A stretch of 5,793 nt of DNA from Planctomycetota bacterium (lineage in GTDB: Bacteria; Planctomycetota; MHYJ01; JACQXL01): NCBI GenBank assembly GCA_030018555.1, contig JASEHY010000095.1, forward strand, positions 1-5,793, written 5' to 3'. Numbering within the stretch: position 1 is the first letter of the stretch; the number at the start of each line of letters is the position of its first letter. Positions 1 through 5,626 of this stretch are shown here, in pieces. A program made the position numbers and the translations under genes. The notes under the pieces were generated by a model that saw nothing but the letters and a program-made list of their open reading frames with translations, was not told where the DNA came from and made no database searches.

Positions 1-560
1 CAATAATCTGCCACCTGCAAGTTAAAGTTGGACTTAGATGAATGGTGTAGTATTTTATATACTTTACCATCCGGCACTAATAAAGGTTTCAGTATCGTCT
101 TTATGGCCCCTTCTATTACGTGTTTTTTCTTGTATATTGGTATTGCATCAGTAAAAACAATAACTTTATTTACCGTGGATAAATCATATCCTCCCATAAC
201 ATATTTTAGAAGACATCTTATCATATAAGGATAGAACCTTTCTTCCTTTTGCATAGAAGGCATCGTCTTCCTTTTTTCCACCACTACGCTGTCTATTCTA
301 ATCCTTGATAAATATTTCTTGATGACATCAAAAACCATATCCCTGACGTGTTGCTTATCTTCAGAGGCATGGAAATACTCTATCTCCACATCAGACGCCT
401 GCTCCAGCAAGTCATACTTAAGGTTTGTCAAATCCACATAAATGTCAAATGGCCTTTCCCAGGAAATACTGGATAAAACAAAATATTTCGTTCCGGAAGG
501 CGAGAAATCTAAATTGCCGCCTTCGTCTATAAAAACATATAATGTTTTGTCTTTATTCAT
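1..560 (-). CDS. DUF3800 family protein, 3' end beyond window (partial)
   Basis: The first 186 codons are present; the gene continues past the left edge. The translation opens with a beta strand and an acidic pair (LYVFIDEGGNLDF, D12 and E13). It then has an FHASED motif (63-68), a second strand ending in an acid (VIVFTDA, D138), a HHSSKS segment (172-177) and an LQVADY motif (181-186) at the edge. This order (DE-G near the N-terminus, E/H-A, a strand ending in D, then Q-x-A-D) is what I know from DUF3800 proteins, usually about 200-270 residues. Their biochemical role is not established; an RNase H-like nuclease fold is my inference from the spacing of the acids. It follows the methyltransferase by 54 nt on the same strand, so cotranscription is likely. 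ATG 560 is chosen because AGAGGA precedes it and the first strand then falls at the family position; an in-frame ATG at 572, with GGAGAA directly before it, is a real alternative. Confidence 0.8.
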   Translation of the reverse strand, partial: MNKDKTLYVFIDEGGNLDFSPSGTKYFVLSSISWERPFDIYVDLTNLKYDLLEQASDVEIEYFHASEDKQHVRDMVFDVIKKYLSRIRIDSVVVEKRKTMPSMQKEERFYPYMIRCLLKYVMGGYDLSTVNKVIVFTDAIPIYKKKHVIEGAIKTILKPLLVPDGKVYKILHHSSKSNFNLQVADY

Positions 561-580
561 ATTCCTCTGCATTTCTCCGG

Positions 581-614
581 TAAAATCCGTGTCTATCTGT
601 GTTTATCTGTGGTT
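581..614 (-). repeat. Tandem CACAGAT-type repeat between methyltransferase and DUF3800 gene
   Basis: On the minus strand, beginning immediately after the methyltransferase stop codon, three degenerate units follow each other at a period of about 10 nt: CACAGATAA, ACACAGATAG, ACACGGATTT. A single related unit, AACCACAGATTA, occurs on the plus strand at 5479-5490 in front of polA. Repeats of this ACCACAGATTACACAGAT type are common between genes in many environmental bacterial genomes, as far as I recall; their function is unknown. The repeat fills most of the 54-nt gap, and no terminator is visible there. Confidence 0.55.
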
Positions 615-2201
615 TCAATATATTTTCACCTCATACGGTATCTGCTTGAATGTTATCTTATGCCTTGCTAATGTCTGTTTATCTATCAAGCACCTATCCG
701 CATAAATTATCTTCGGCTTAGGGTTTTTATTTATCTGCCTGAGAATCTTATTATCAATTACATTCTTCTTGATACCATTAAAGAGCAGATAATATTCCGT
801 ATCATTCTTCTCACCGATAAAAAGTCCGTCTATCTTCCGGGTATTCAGAGCCGTCTTGGTCTCGGTGAAATAGATGTATTGCGCTAAATCCTTAAAGGTT
901 ACATCTTCAGAGATAAACCCGTCCGCATCAAAGAGCGTCGTGCCTAACCGCATAAACTGGAAACCTCCGCCTAAACCAGCCACCTTCTTACCGTTATACG
1001 AATACCCCCGAATCACCCGTTTTACCCGTTCAGCCGTAATATCCTGGGCAATCTTGTTTTCCATCTCTACCAAGATAAACTTCCGATTCCCGCCGTCTTC
1101 TTTGTTTATGTCTAATACCGCGTGTCCGGTTGGTCCTGAACCGGCAAAGGAATCAAGAATGATAGCATCTTTATTGCTTTCATTATTAATTGTTATATTG
1201 ATAAGGTTTTTGATAAGTTTACTGGGTTTGGGAAATGAGAAAACCGACTTACCAAAAATCTCCATTAACTCCTTTGTTCCTTCTTGAGTGTAAGGTCCAT
1301 CATATATTGAAATAGGAGTGCCTTTTTTCAGTTCTCCAGATTCGTCATATAAATAACCTTTGAATCTAATGTTAACCTTACCTTTATTTTCATTAAATAC
1401 GATTCTGTTTTCTTCTATCGCTTTCTCTATTCTTTCTTTTGACCAAAGCCATTGCTTTTTAGGCCATATTTCTTTTCCCTTATACAAAATTGGATATCTT
1501 AAATTTTTCCGCTCATCCATACTGGTCGTTTCTAATGGCCAAGTAGCGTAAGGTCCTAGTTTCTCAAATTTCTCATCTTTTTTACTATACATTTTTCTTA
1601 ACCGTTCAGAAAGCGGAACTTTTATGTCTTTAATAAAACCTTCTTTTTTTGAATAGCATAAAATATACTCATGCAAACTAATAAATCCTTTTGTCTTTGC
1701 GCCAGCTCCAAACTTGTTTTTCCAGATTATTTGCTCAATGAAACATCCATCACCAAAAATCTCATTCATTACCATTTTTAAGAAATGCACTTCAATATCA
1801 TCTATACTAACAAAAATCACGCCATCATCACTTAGCAAATCCCTTAACAGTTTCAGCCGGGGATACATTATGCAGAGCCATTTATCGTGGCGGTTGAGGT
1901 CTTCGCCTTCAGAACCCACGACCTTGCCCAGCCACTTCCTGATTTCCGGTGAATTGACCCGGTCATTATAGACCCATTTCTCGTTACCGGTATTATAAGG
2001 CGGGTCTATGTAGATGCATTTGATTTGACCGGCATAGTAAGGCATCAGTGACTTGAGGGCTTCTAAATTATCGCCTTCTATGATTAGATTCTCGCTTTCC
2101 TCTTTGGTGGATAAACTACTGACTTTATTAAGCAGGCGGAACGGCACATCCTTATCGTGATTAACGACCTGCTCTTTTCCAATCCAATTCAATACCGGCA
2201 T
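615..2201 (-). CDS. Site-specific DNA methyltransferase, beta class (type III Mod-like)
   Basis: This 528-residue protein is a predicted amino-methyltransferase, most likely adenine-N6, using S-adenosylmethionine on a specific DNA sequence. The catalytic motif IV is DPPYNTG (66-72), preceded by IIEGDNLEALKSL (40-52). The cofactor motif I, LDSFAGSGPTG (349-359), lies towards the C-terminus after a motif X-like KPSKLI (326-331), followed by the strand FILVEME (375-381). The order IV, target region, X, I defines the beta class. Residues about 155-300 are the probable target recognition domain. The C-terminal part (about 430-528, ending KIIYADRCL and FKQIPYEVK) resembles the tail of type III Mod proteins, though at 528 residues it is shorter than many of the 600+ residue Mods. 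Motif I has P where SGTT is usual. No Shine-Dalgarno sequence precedes the ATG; a 50-codon ORF stops 3 nt upstream, suggesting translational coupling. No Res helicase is in the window; the next gene is DUF3800. A solitary methyltransferase is the main alternative. Confidence 0.93.
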   Translation of the reverse strand: MPVLNWIGKEQVVNHDKDVPFRLLNKVSSLSTKEESENLIIEGDNLEALKSLMPYYAGQIKCIYIDPPYNTGNEKWVYNDRVNSPEIRKWLGKVVGSEGEDLNRHDKWLCIMYPRLKLLRDLLSDDGVIFVSIDDIEVHFLKMVMNEIFGDGCFIEQIIWKNKFGAGAKTKGFISLHEYILCYSKKEGFIKDIKVPLSERLRKMYSKKDEKFEKLGPYATWPLETTSMDERKNLRYPILYKGKEIWPKKQWLWSKERIEKAIEENRIVFNENKGKVNIRFKGYLYDESGELKKGTPISIYDGPYTQEGTKELMEIFGKSVFSFPKPSKLIKNLINITINNESNKDAIILDSFAGSGPTGHAVLDINKEDGGNRKFILVEMENKIAQDITAERVKRVIRGYSYNGKKVAGLGGGFQFMRLGTTLFDADGFISEDVTFKDLAQYIYFTETKTALNTRKIDGLFIGEKNDTEYYLLFNGIKKNVIDNKILRQINKNPKPKIIYADRCLIDKQTLARHKITFKQIPYEVKIY

Positions 2202-2204
2202 ATA

Positions 2205-2357
2205 TTAACCGGGATCCGTCATTTCAACAGGGACTTTTAAGAGACTTTTACGAGACTTAATATAAGAAAACCAGTTGAAATCCGCATATAATAAGGATTT
2301 CTTGTCTCTTAGGAGTCTCGTCAGAGTCCCTGTTAAGACGGTTTCTCTTTCACCCAT
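2205..2357 (-). CDS. Small leader ORF, 50 codons, unknown product
   Basis: This ORF begins with MGERETVLTG and ends KVPVEMTDPG; I recognise no family, signal peptide or membrane segment. The middle is basic and leucine-rich (LTRLLRDKKSLL, then YIKSRKSLL). Three things favour real translation: a near-consensus Shine-Dalgarno AAGAAGGTGA 5 nt before the ATG, a strong promoter at suitable distance, and a TAA stop only 3 nt before the methyltransferase ATG, which lacks its own ribosome binding site. Against a conserved protein: nearly the whole coding stretch is built of inverted 11-bp repeats, so the RNA or DNA structure may be what matters and the peptide only a by-product. A GTG nine bases upstream is in frame but overlaps the Shine-Dalgarno. 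Likely roles, all inferred, are a leader peptide that sets methyltransferase translation or a small regulator. It is too short to be a typical restriction-modification C protein, and I see no helix-turn-helix. Confidence 0.55.
   Translation of the reverse strand: MGERETVLTGTLTRLLRDKKSLLYADFNWFSYIKSRKSLLKVPVEMTDPG
2225..2334 (-). repeat. Two inverted sets of 11-bp tandem repeats around an inner hairpin
   Basis: On the plus strand, 2232-2264 reads GACTTTTAAGA, GACTTTTACGA, GACTTAATATA. On the minus strand, 2328-2296 reads GACTCTGACGA, GACTCCTAAGA, GACAAGAAATC. Both sets are led by AACAGG, so AACAGGGACT (2225-2234) and its complement AGTCCCTGTT (2325-2334) form a 10-bp outer stem. Between the arms, gaaatcc (2277-2283) pairs with ggatttc (2295-2301). 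The minus-strand transcript could fold into one long interrupted hairpin covering most of the small ORF. An 11-bp period is close to one DNA turn, so a protein-binding array is an alternative reading. Confidence 0.7.
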
Positions 2358-2391
2358 TAGGTTCACCTTCTTTTTATTGTCAAACCGTCTT
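2335..2391 (-). promoter_or_regulatory. 10-bp stem that encloses the leader ORF ribosome binding site and start codon
   Basis: AAGACGGTTT at 2335-2344 and AAACCGTCTT at 2382-2391 are exact complements separated by 37 nt. In the minus-strand transcript the loop carries the Shine-Dalgarno and the ATG of the small ORF, and the first arm would start a few bases after the predicted transcription start. The stem abuts the outer stem of the neighbouring repeat structure (2325-2334) with no gap, so the two could stack. Such a layout would present or regulate the start site; this is inference from the pairing only. Confidence 0.55.
2363..2372 (-). promoter_or_regulatory. Near-consensus Shine-Dalgarno for the small leader ORF
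   Basis: The minus strand reads AAGAAGGTGA, one base off the ideal AAGGAGGTGA, 5 nt before ATG 2357. It is the best ribosome binding site in the window and decides the start of the small ORF. The methyltransferase and polA starts have nothing comparable. Confidence 0.7.
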
Positions 2392-2401
2392 TTCCACCTT
2401 A

Positions 2402-2429
2402 ATTATAAGGGTTCCCAGTGTTTTGTCTA
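2402..2429 (-). promoter_or_regulatory. Sigma70-type promoter for leader ORF, methyltransferase and DUF3800
   Basis: The minus strand has TAGACA (2429-2424, five of six to TTGACA), a 16-nt spacer, and a perfect TATAAT (2407-2402). Transcription would begin near 2395, giving a leader of about 38 nt to ATG 2357 that starts just before the 10-bp stem. With no terminator visible after polA, readthrough from polA may add to expression. Confidence 0.6.
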
Positions 2430-2656
2430 CCCGTTCCGGGTTCTGCTTCGCATCCTGAGGATGCTCTGCATCCGAAGGGTCACTCTACCCTTCAGGGTTC
2501 GTAGAGTAATTTTCCGTGTTTCATATGACGGATATGGGATTAATTTTGTACCATTCCTTCGCTTCTCTCAGGACAAGCCTACCATTTCCCCCGGGCTTTT
2601 GCCATTAGTTCCGTCCATCCCCGGTTTTCTTTAATCCGCTAAATCAGTCTACTAAC
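2408..2656. repeat. Palindrome-dense spacer between polA and the leader ORF promoter
   Basis: No gene is supported in these 249 bases. Hairpins seen on the plus strand are ACCCG-ttc-CGGGT (2429-2441), GCATCC-tga-GGATGC (2450-2464) followed by another GCATCC (2468-2473), GAAGGGT-cactct-ACCCTTC (2474-2493) and ACTCTAC/GTAGAGT (2482-2488 with 2501-2507). The last two share bases, as do the three GCATCC/GGATGC half-sites, so alternative folds compete. The segment 2552-2580 (CCTTCGCTTCTCTCAGGACA and flanks) resembles a CCTTCG...CTCAGGACAAGC-type intergenic repeat I recall as frequent in environmental genomes. I find no hairpin followed by a T-run, so no intrinsic terminator for polA. Confidence 0.6.
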
Positions 2657-5413
2657 TTAGTTTTTTACGGGTTTCAGGTCCGCCCAGTTCCTGCCTTTTG
2701 ATATGTCCACTCTTAAAGGGACAGATAGAGACACCTTTCCGCCGGAGGCGGATCCGCCTCTGGCGGAAAAGTCGCCCCCAAGATTCTCCATCTCATCACG
2801 GATAAGTGAAATGACCTTTTTCTCCTCATCTGAGATGACCTCAAATACAAGTTCATCATGCACCTGTAATATCATCCTGCTTTTGAGTTCTTCTATCTTC
2901 AGGCGGTTGAAGATGTTTATCATTGCTAATTTCATCAGGTCTGCAGCTGTGCCTTGGAGTGGCGCATTAACAGCCACCCGTTCAGCAAATCCTTTTAATG
3001 CCTTATTCTCGCTGTTTATTTCCCTCATCTGTCTTTTACGACCTAAAAGGGTTATCACATAACCATTTTTACGCGCCTCTTTTATAGAGTTGTCTATGTA
3101 TAATTTTACGCCCGGATATTTGACGAAATAACTATCTATGTAGGACTGTGCCTCCCCGTGGCTGATTTTCAGTTCGGTCGCAAGTCCGTGAGAGGACATT
3201 CCATAGATAACCCCGAAGTTTATGGTCTTGGCAAGCCGACGCATATCAGCAGAAACCATCTCTTCAGAGATGTTGAATAACTCCGAGGCGGTTCTGGTAT
3301 GGATATCCTGATTATACTCAAATGCGGATAACAATGATTTGTCCTGTGAGAAATGTGCCAGAAGCCGAAGTTCTATCTGGGAATAATCAGCACTGATAAG
3401 GAGATACCCTTTTTCAGGGATGAACGCCTCTCTGATTCGTCTGCCTTCTTCAGTCCGCACCGGTATATTCTGTAAATTCGGTTCACTGCTACTGAGTCTG
3501 CCTGTGGCGGTAACAGTCTGGTTGTATGAAGTATGAACACGGCTTGTTCTGGGATTAACTAATTGTGCCAGAGCATCTACATAGGTGCTTTTGAGTTTAG
3601 AGAACGAACGATACTCCAGCACCTTTGCCGGCAGTTCGTGCTGGTATGCTAATTTAGATAAGGTATCATTGTCAGTGGAAAAGCCGGTCTTGATACGACG
3701 CTCTGCCTTCAGTTTTAACTCTTCATATAAGACTACCTGCAGTTGCTTTGGCGAGTCAATATTGAATTCCTTACCGGCTAATTTATATATTGGCTTCTTC
3801 AGCCGTTCTATTCTCTGCTGGAATTCGTCGGATAAGGTGTGAAGCAGTTCTGTATCTATCTTAACGCCGGTTGTTTCCATCTCCGCAAGAATTTCAACCA
3901 GAGGCATTTCTAACTTCTCATAGAGTTCCTGAAGACCTTCTTCTCGTAAGCGAGGCAGAAGGATTTTACTCGCCAGAAAAGTAACATCCGCATCCTCGGC
4001 TGAATAGTCCTTTGCCTGATTGACTTCCACCTTATCAAAAGTAATCTCCTTTTTCCCTTTCCCGACCACATCCTTATAGGTAGTAATCTGGTGACCTAAA
4101 TATTCCTGAGCAATCTCCTCCAGCCCGTGAGCCCGTCTTGCCGGGTTGAGCAGATAAGAGGCAATCATAATATCATCAATCGGCTCTTTTATGCTCATAC
4201 CCGACTGCTTGAAGACCCTTATATCAAACTTGATATTCTGTCCTATTTTGCACATGGTTTTATCCTCAAGGAGCGGTTTGATATTTGACAGGACGAGTTC
4301 AGCCGGTAGTTGCTCGGGCGCCCCCAAATAATTATGTCTGAGCGGAATATAAAACGCCTGATGTATCTTATGAGAAATGGATACTCCCACTATCTTGCAT
4401 CCAATCGGGTCTAAGGAGGTCGTCTCCACATCTATGGCGAATTCCTTTGCCTTCTTGAGTTCTCTGAGCAGGTCATTAAACTCTTTCTCCGTCAGGATGA
4501 GATGATAATCACGCGATGAGACCTTCTTTACGGGCGCAAGTTCCTTGATAAACCTGGTGAATTCCAGTTCTCTGAAGAGGGCATTGAGTTTTTCCACATC
4601 AGGTTCTTTGAACTGGTATTTATCAATCTCATCCACCAGCGAGAAGTCAATTTTGATGGTGCTTAACTCCTTGCTCATGTGTGCCTTCTTGATATTCTCA
4701 GAGTCAGAGAGAATTTCTCTGAGTTTGTCCCTCTTTATCTCGGGAGTATTCTTAATGAGACGCTCCAGAGAGTGAAATTGTTTGATAAGTTCAACAGCGG
4801 TCTTTTCGCCGATGCCGGAGACGCCGGGGATATTATCAGAACTATCGCCCATCAGGGCAAAGACATCTGTAACACCATCACCGGTAATACCAAATCGCCC
4901 CTTGACCTCAGTCAGAGTGGTCTTTTTATCCTTCATCGTATCCCAGAGCGTAATCTTATCGGAAACAATCTGGCAGAAATCCTTATCGCCGGTGATGATG
5001 ACGGACTCAAAGCCCTCTTTTTCTGCCTTTCTGGCGATACTGCCGATAAGGTCATCTGCCTCGTATCCGCTTTTCTCTGCGACGGCAATATTGTATGCCT
5101 TAACAACCTCTCTGATATAAGGAATCTGGGGCTTGAGTTCATCAGACATCTCTGCCCTATTTGCCTTGTAGTCCTCAAAGAGTTTATGACGAAAGGTCTT
5201 TCCCGGCATATCAAATACCACAACTAAATATGACGGATTGGTATCCTTAATAACCTTTTGTAGCATAGAGGTGAATCCGTAGATGGCATTAGTGGGCAGA
5301 CCTTTAGAAGAAGATAATCCCTTGATAGCGTGGAATGAGCGATGGATATAAGAAGAGCCGTCTATAATAAAGACCTTCCCCCCCCCTTTCTGTTTCAGTG
5401 ACTCTTTTGTCAT
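2657..5413 (-). CDS. polA: DNA polymerase I
   Basis: This 918-residue protein (E. coli PolA has 928) fills Okazaki gaps, removes RNA primers and serves excision repair. The 5' nuclease domain (about 13-290) has IIDGSSY (16-22), YEADD (117-121), ITGDKD (140-145) and GDSSDNIPGVSGIG (189-202). The 3'-5' exonuclease domain (about 300-490) keeps its acids: IDVET (D328, E330), GQNIKFD (D397) and YSAEDAD (Y470, D474), so proofreading should work, unlike Taq. The polymerase domain has TATGRLSS (635-642), motif A SADYSQIE (D676), motif B RRLAKTINFGVIY (R725, K729, F733, Y737) and motif C QVHDELVFE (D853, E854). Phe at 733 is the usual dNTP-selective residue. Residues 879-893 are an insertion absent from E. 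coli, encoded by a palindrome. An in-frame GTG at 5485 would add 24 residues, but that stretch is promoter-like and lies before the domain, so ATG 5413 is preferred; it has no Shine-Dalgarno. A G9 tract encodes Gly10-12. Confidence 0.97.
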   Translation of the reverse strand: MTKESLKQKGGGKVFIIDGSSYIHRSFHAIKGLSSSKGLPTNAIYGFTSMLQKVIKDTNPSYLVVVFDMPGKTFRHKLFEDYKANRAEMSDELKPQIPYIREVVKAYNIAVAEKSGYEADDLIGSIARKAEKEGFESVIITGDKDFCQIVSDKITLWDTMKDKKTTLTEVKGRFGITGDGVTDVFALMGDSSDNIPGVSGIGEKTAVELIKQFHSLERLIKNTPEIKRDKLREILSDSENIKKAHMSKELSTIKIDFSLVDEIDKYQFKEPDVEKLNALFRELEFTRFIKELAPVKKVSSRDYHLILTEKEFNDLLRELKKAKEFAIDVETTSLDPIGCKIVGVSISHKIHQAFYIPLRHNYLGAPEQLPAELVLSNIKPLLEDKTMCKIGQNIKFDIRVFKQSGMSIKEPIDDIMIASYLLNPARRAHGLEEIAQEYLGHQITTYKDVVGKGKKEITFDKVEVNQAKDYSAEDADVTFLASKILLPRLREEGLQELYEKLEMPLVEILAEMETTGVKIDTELLHTLSDEFQQRIERLKKPIYKLAGKEFNIDSPKQLQVVLYEELKLKAERRIKTGFSTDNDTLSKLAYQHELPAKVLEYRSFSKLKSTYVDALAQLVNPRTSRVHTSYNQTVTATGRLSSSEPNLQNIPVRTEEGRRIREAFIPEKGYLLISADYSQIELRLLAHFSQDKSLLSAFEYNQDIHTRTASELFNISEEMVSADMRRLAKTINFGVIYGMSSHGLATELKISHGEAQSYIDSYFVKYPGVKLYIDNSIKEARKNGYVITLLGRKRQMREINSENKALKGFAERVAVNAPLQGTAADLMKLAMINIFNRLKIEELKSRMILQVHDELVFEVISDEEKKVISLIRDEMENLGGDFSARGGSASGGKVSLSVPLRVDISKGRNWADLKPVKN
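2735..2779 (-). repeat. In-frame palindromic element inside the polA 3' end
   Basis: Positions 2736-2769 form a 34-bp palindrome centred on GGATCC, with 16 of 17 positions paired (arms TTTCCGCCgGAGGCGG and its complement). It encodes most of GGDFSARGGSASGGK, residues 879-893 of PolA. From my memory of E. coli PolA, MEN-CTRLD-VPL aligns with MEN-L[15 residues]VSLS-VPL, so the insertion is exactly 15 codons between the last helix and the final strand, away from motif C. The inserted peptide is Gly/Ser-rich and likely a surface loop. This recalls palindromic elements that enter coding genes in frame, such as those described in Rickettsia; shared descent with those is not implied. Confidence 0.8.
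5378..5386 (-). repeat. G9 homopolymer tract near the polA start
   Basis: Nine consecutive G on the coding strand encode Gly10-Gly12 in KQKGGGKVFIIDG, just before the first strand of the 5' nuclease domain. A gain or loss of one base would end PolA after about a dozen residues unless translation began downstream. It may be a slippage-prone site or a place where the assembly miscounted; the frame as given is intact. Confidence 0.8.
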
Positions 5414-5422
5414 AGAATGCAG

Positions 5423-5449
5423 ATTATCAAACCGTTCAAGCACTGTCAA
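5423..5449 (-). promoter_or_regulatory. polA: Promoter-like pair directly before polA
   Basis: The minus strand has a perfect TTGACA (5449-5444) and GATAAT (5428-5423, five of six to TATAAT), with a 15-nt spacer, shorter than the ideal 17. Only 9 nt separate GATAAT from ATG 5413, so the transcript would start within a few bases of the start codon. This fits the lack of any Shine-Dalgarno there and suggests a leaderless or near-leaderless polA mRNA. It also argues against the GTG start at 5485, whose codons would overlap the promoter. Confidence 0.45.
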
Positions 5450-5485
5450 GGAAACTTCGTAACCACCCACAGGAATAGTAACCAC

Positions 5486-5620
5486 AGATTATCATGCCAG
5501 AGGCAGACCCGTGACGCCAGAGGCACATCTGGCGCCGAAGCGCCATGGCGCCCTTATGTCGCTCACGCCGTAGGCGTGACCGTCGCCTGCCTGCCGCAAG
5601 CAGGGAACGGGGCGGGTCGG
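5486..5620. repeat. Cluster of short GC-rich hairpins upstream of polA
   Basis: No gene is supported. The plus strand shows GCCAGAGGC twice (5496-5504 and 5516-5524). Next come the hairpin CGCCAGA-ggcaca-TCTGGCG (5515-5534), GGCGC-cgaa-GCGCC (5531-5544) overlapping the 12-bp perfect palindrome GCGCCATGGCGC (5540-5551), TCACGCC-gta-GGCGTGA (5563-5579), and CCTGC-cgcaa-GCAGG (5590-5604). GCCAGAGGC also occurs on the minus strand inside the polA palindrome (2756-2764). The packing is like that of mosaic REP-type elements; their job here is unknown. Confidence 0.65.
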
Positions 5621-5626
5621 GAAGGA

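Noticed and set aside
874..1287. Plus-strand open frame of 137 codons opposite the methyltransferase
   Set aside because: It is antisense to the motif I region and C-terminal domain, with no supporting start signals or recognisable product.
2205..2357. Restriction-modification C protein (control regulator)
   Set aside because: At 50 residues it is well below the usual 75-100, and no helix-turn-helix pattern is visible.
2275..2634. Plus-strand open frame of 119 codons between the methyltransferase and polA
   Set aside because: It has a TTG start without a ribosome binding site, runs through the palindromes and opposite the small ORF, and its arginine/phenylalanine/leucine-rich product resembles no protein family I know.
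2581..2656. Intrinsic terminator after polA
   Set aside because: No stable stem followed by a run of T on the minus strand was found before the next promoter.
4679..5227. Plus-strand open frame of 182 codons opposite polA
   Set aside because: It lies wholly antisense to the conserved 5' nuclease domain; codon constraint of polA explains the lack of stops.
5414..5485. GTG start giving PolA a 24-residue N-terminal extension
   Set aside because: No Shine-Dalgarno precedes it, the extra residues match nothing in the family, and the stretch contains a TTGACA/GATAAT promoter pair; ATG 5413 already precedes the nuclease domain by about a dozen residues.
5486..5620. CRISPR array
   Set aside because: The repeats are short palindromes of different sequence with irregular spacing; there are no identical 24-40 bp repeats with regular spacers and no cas genes.
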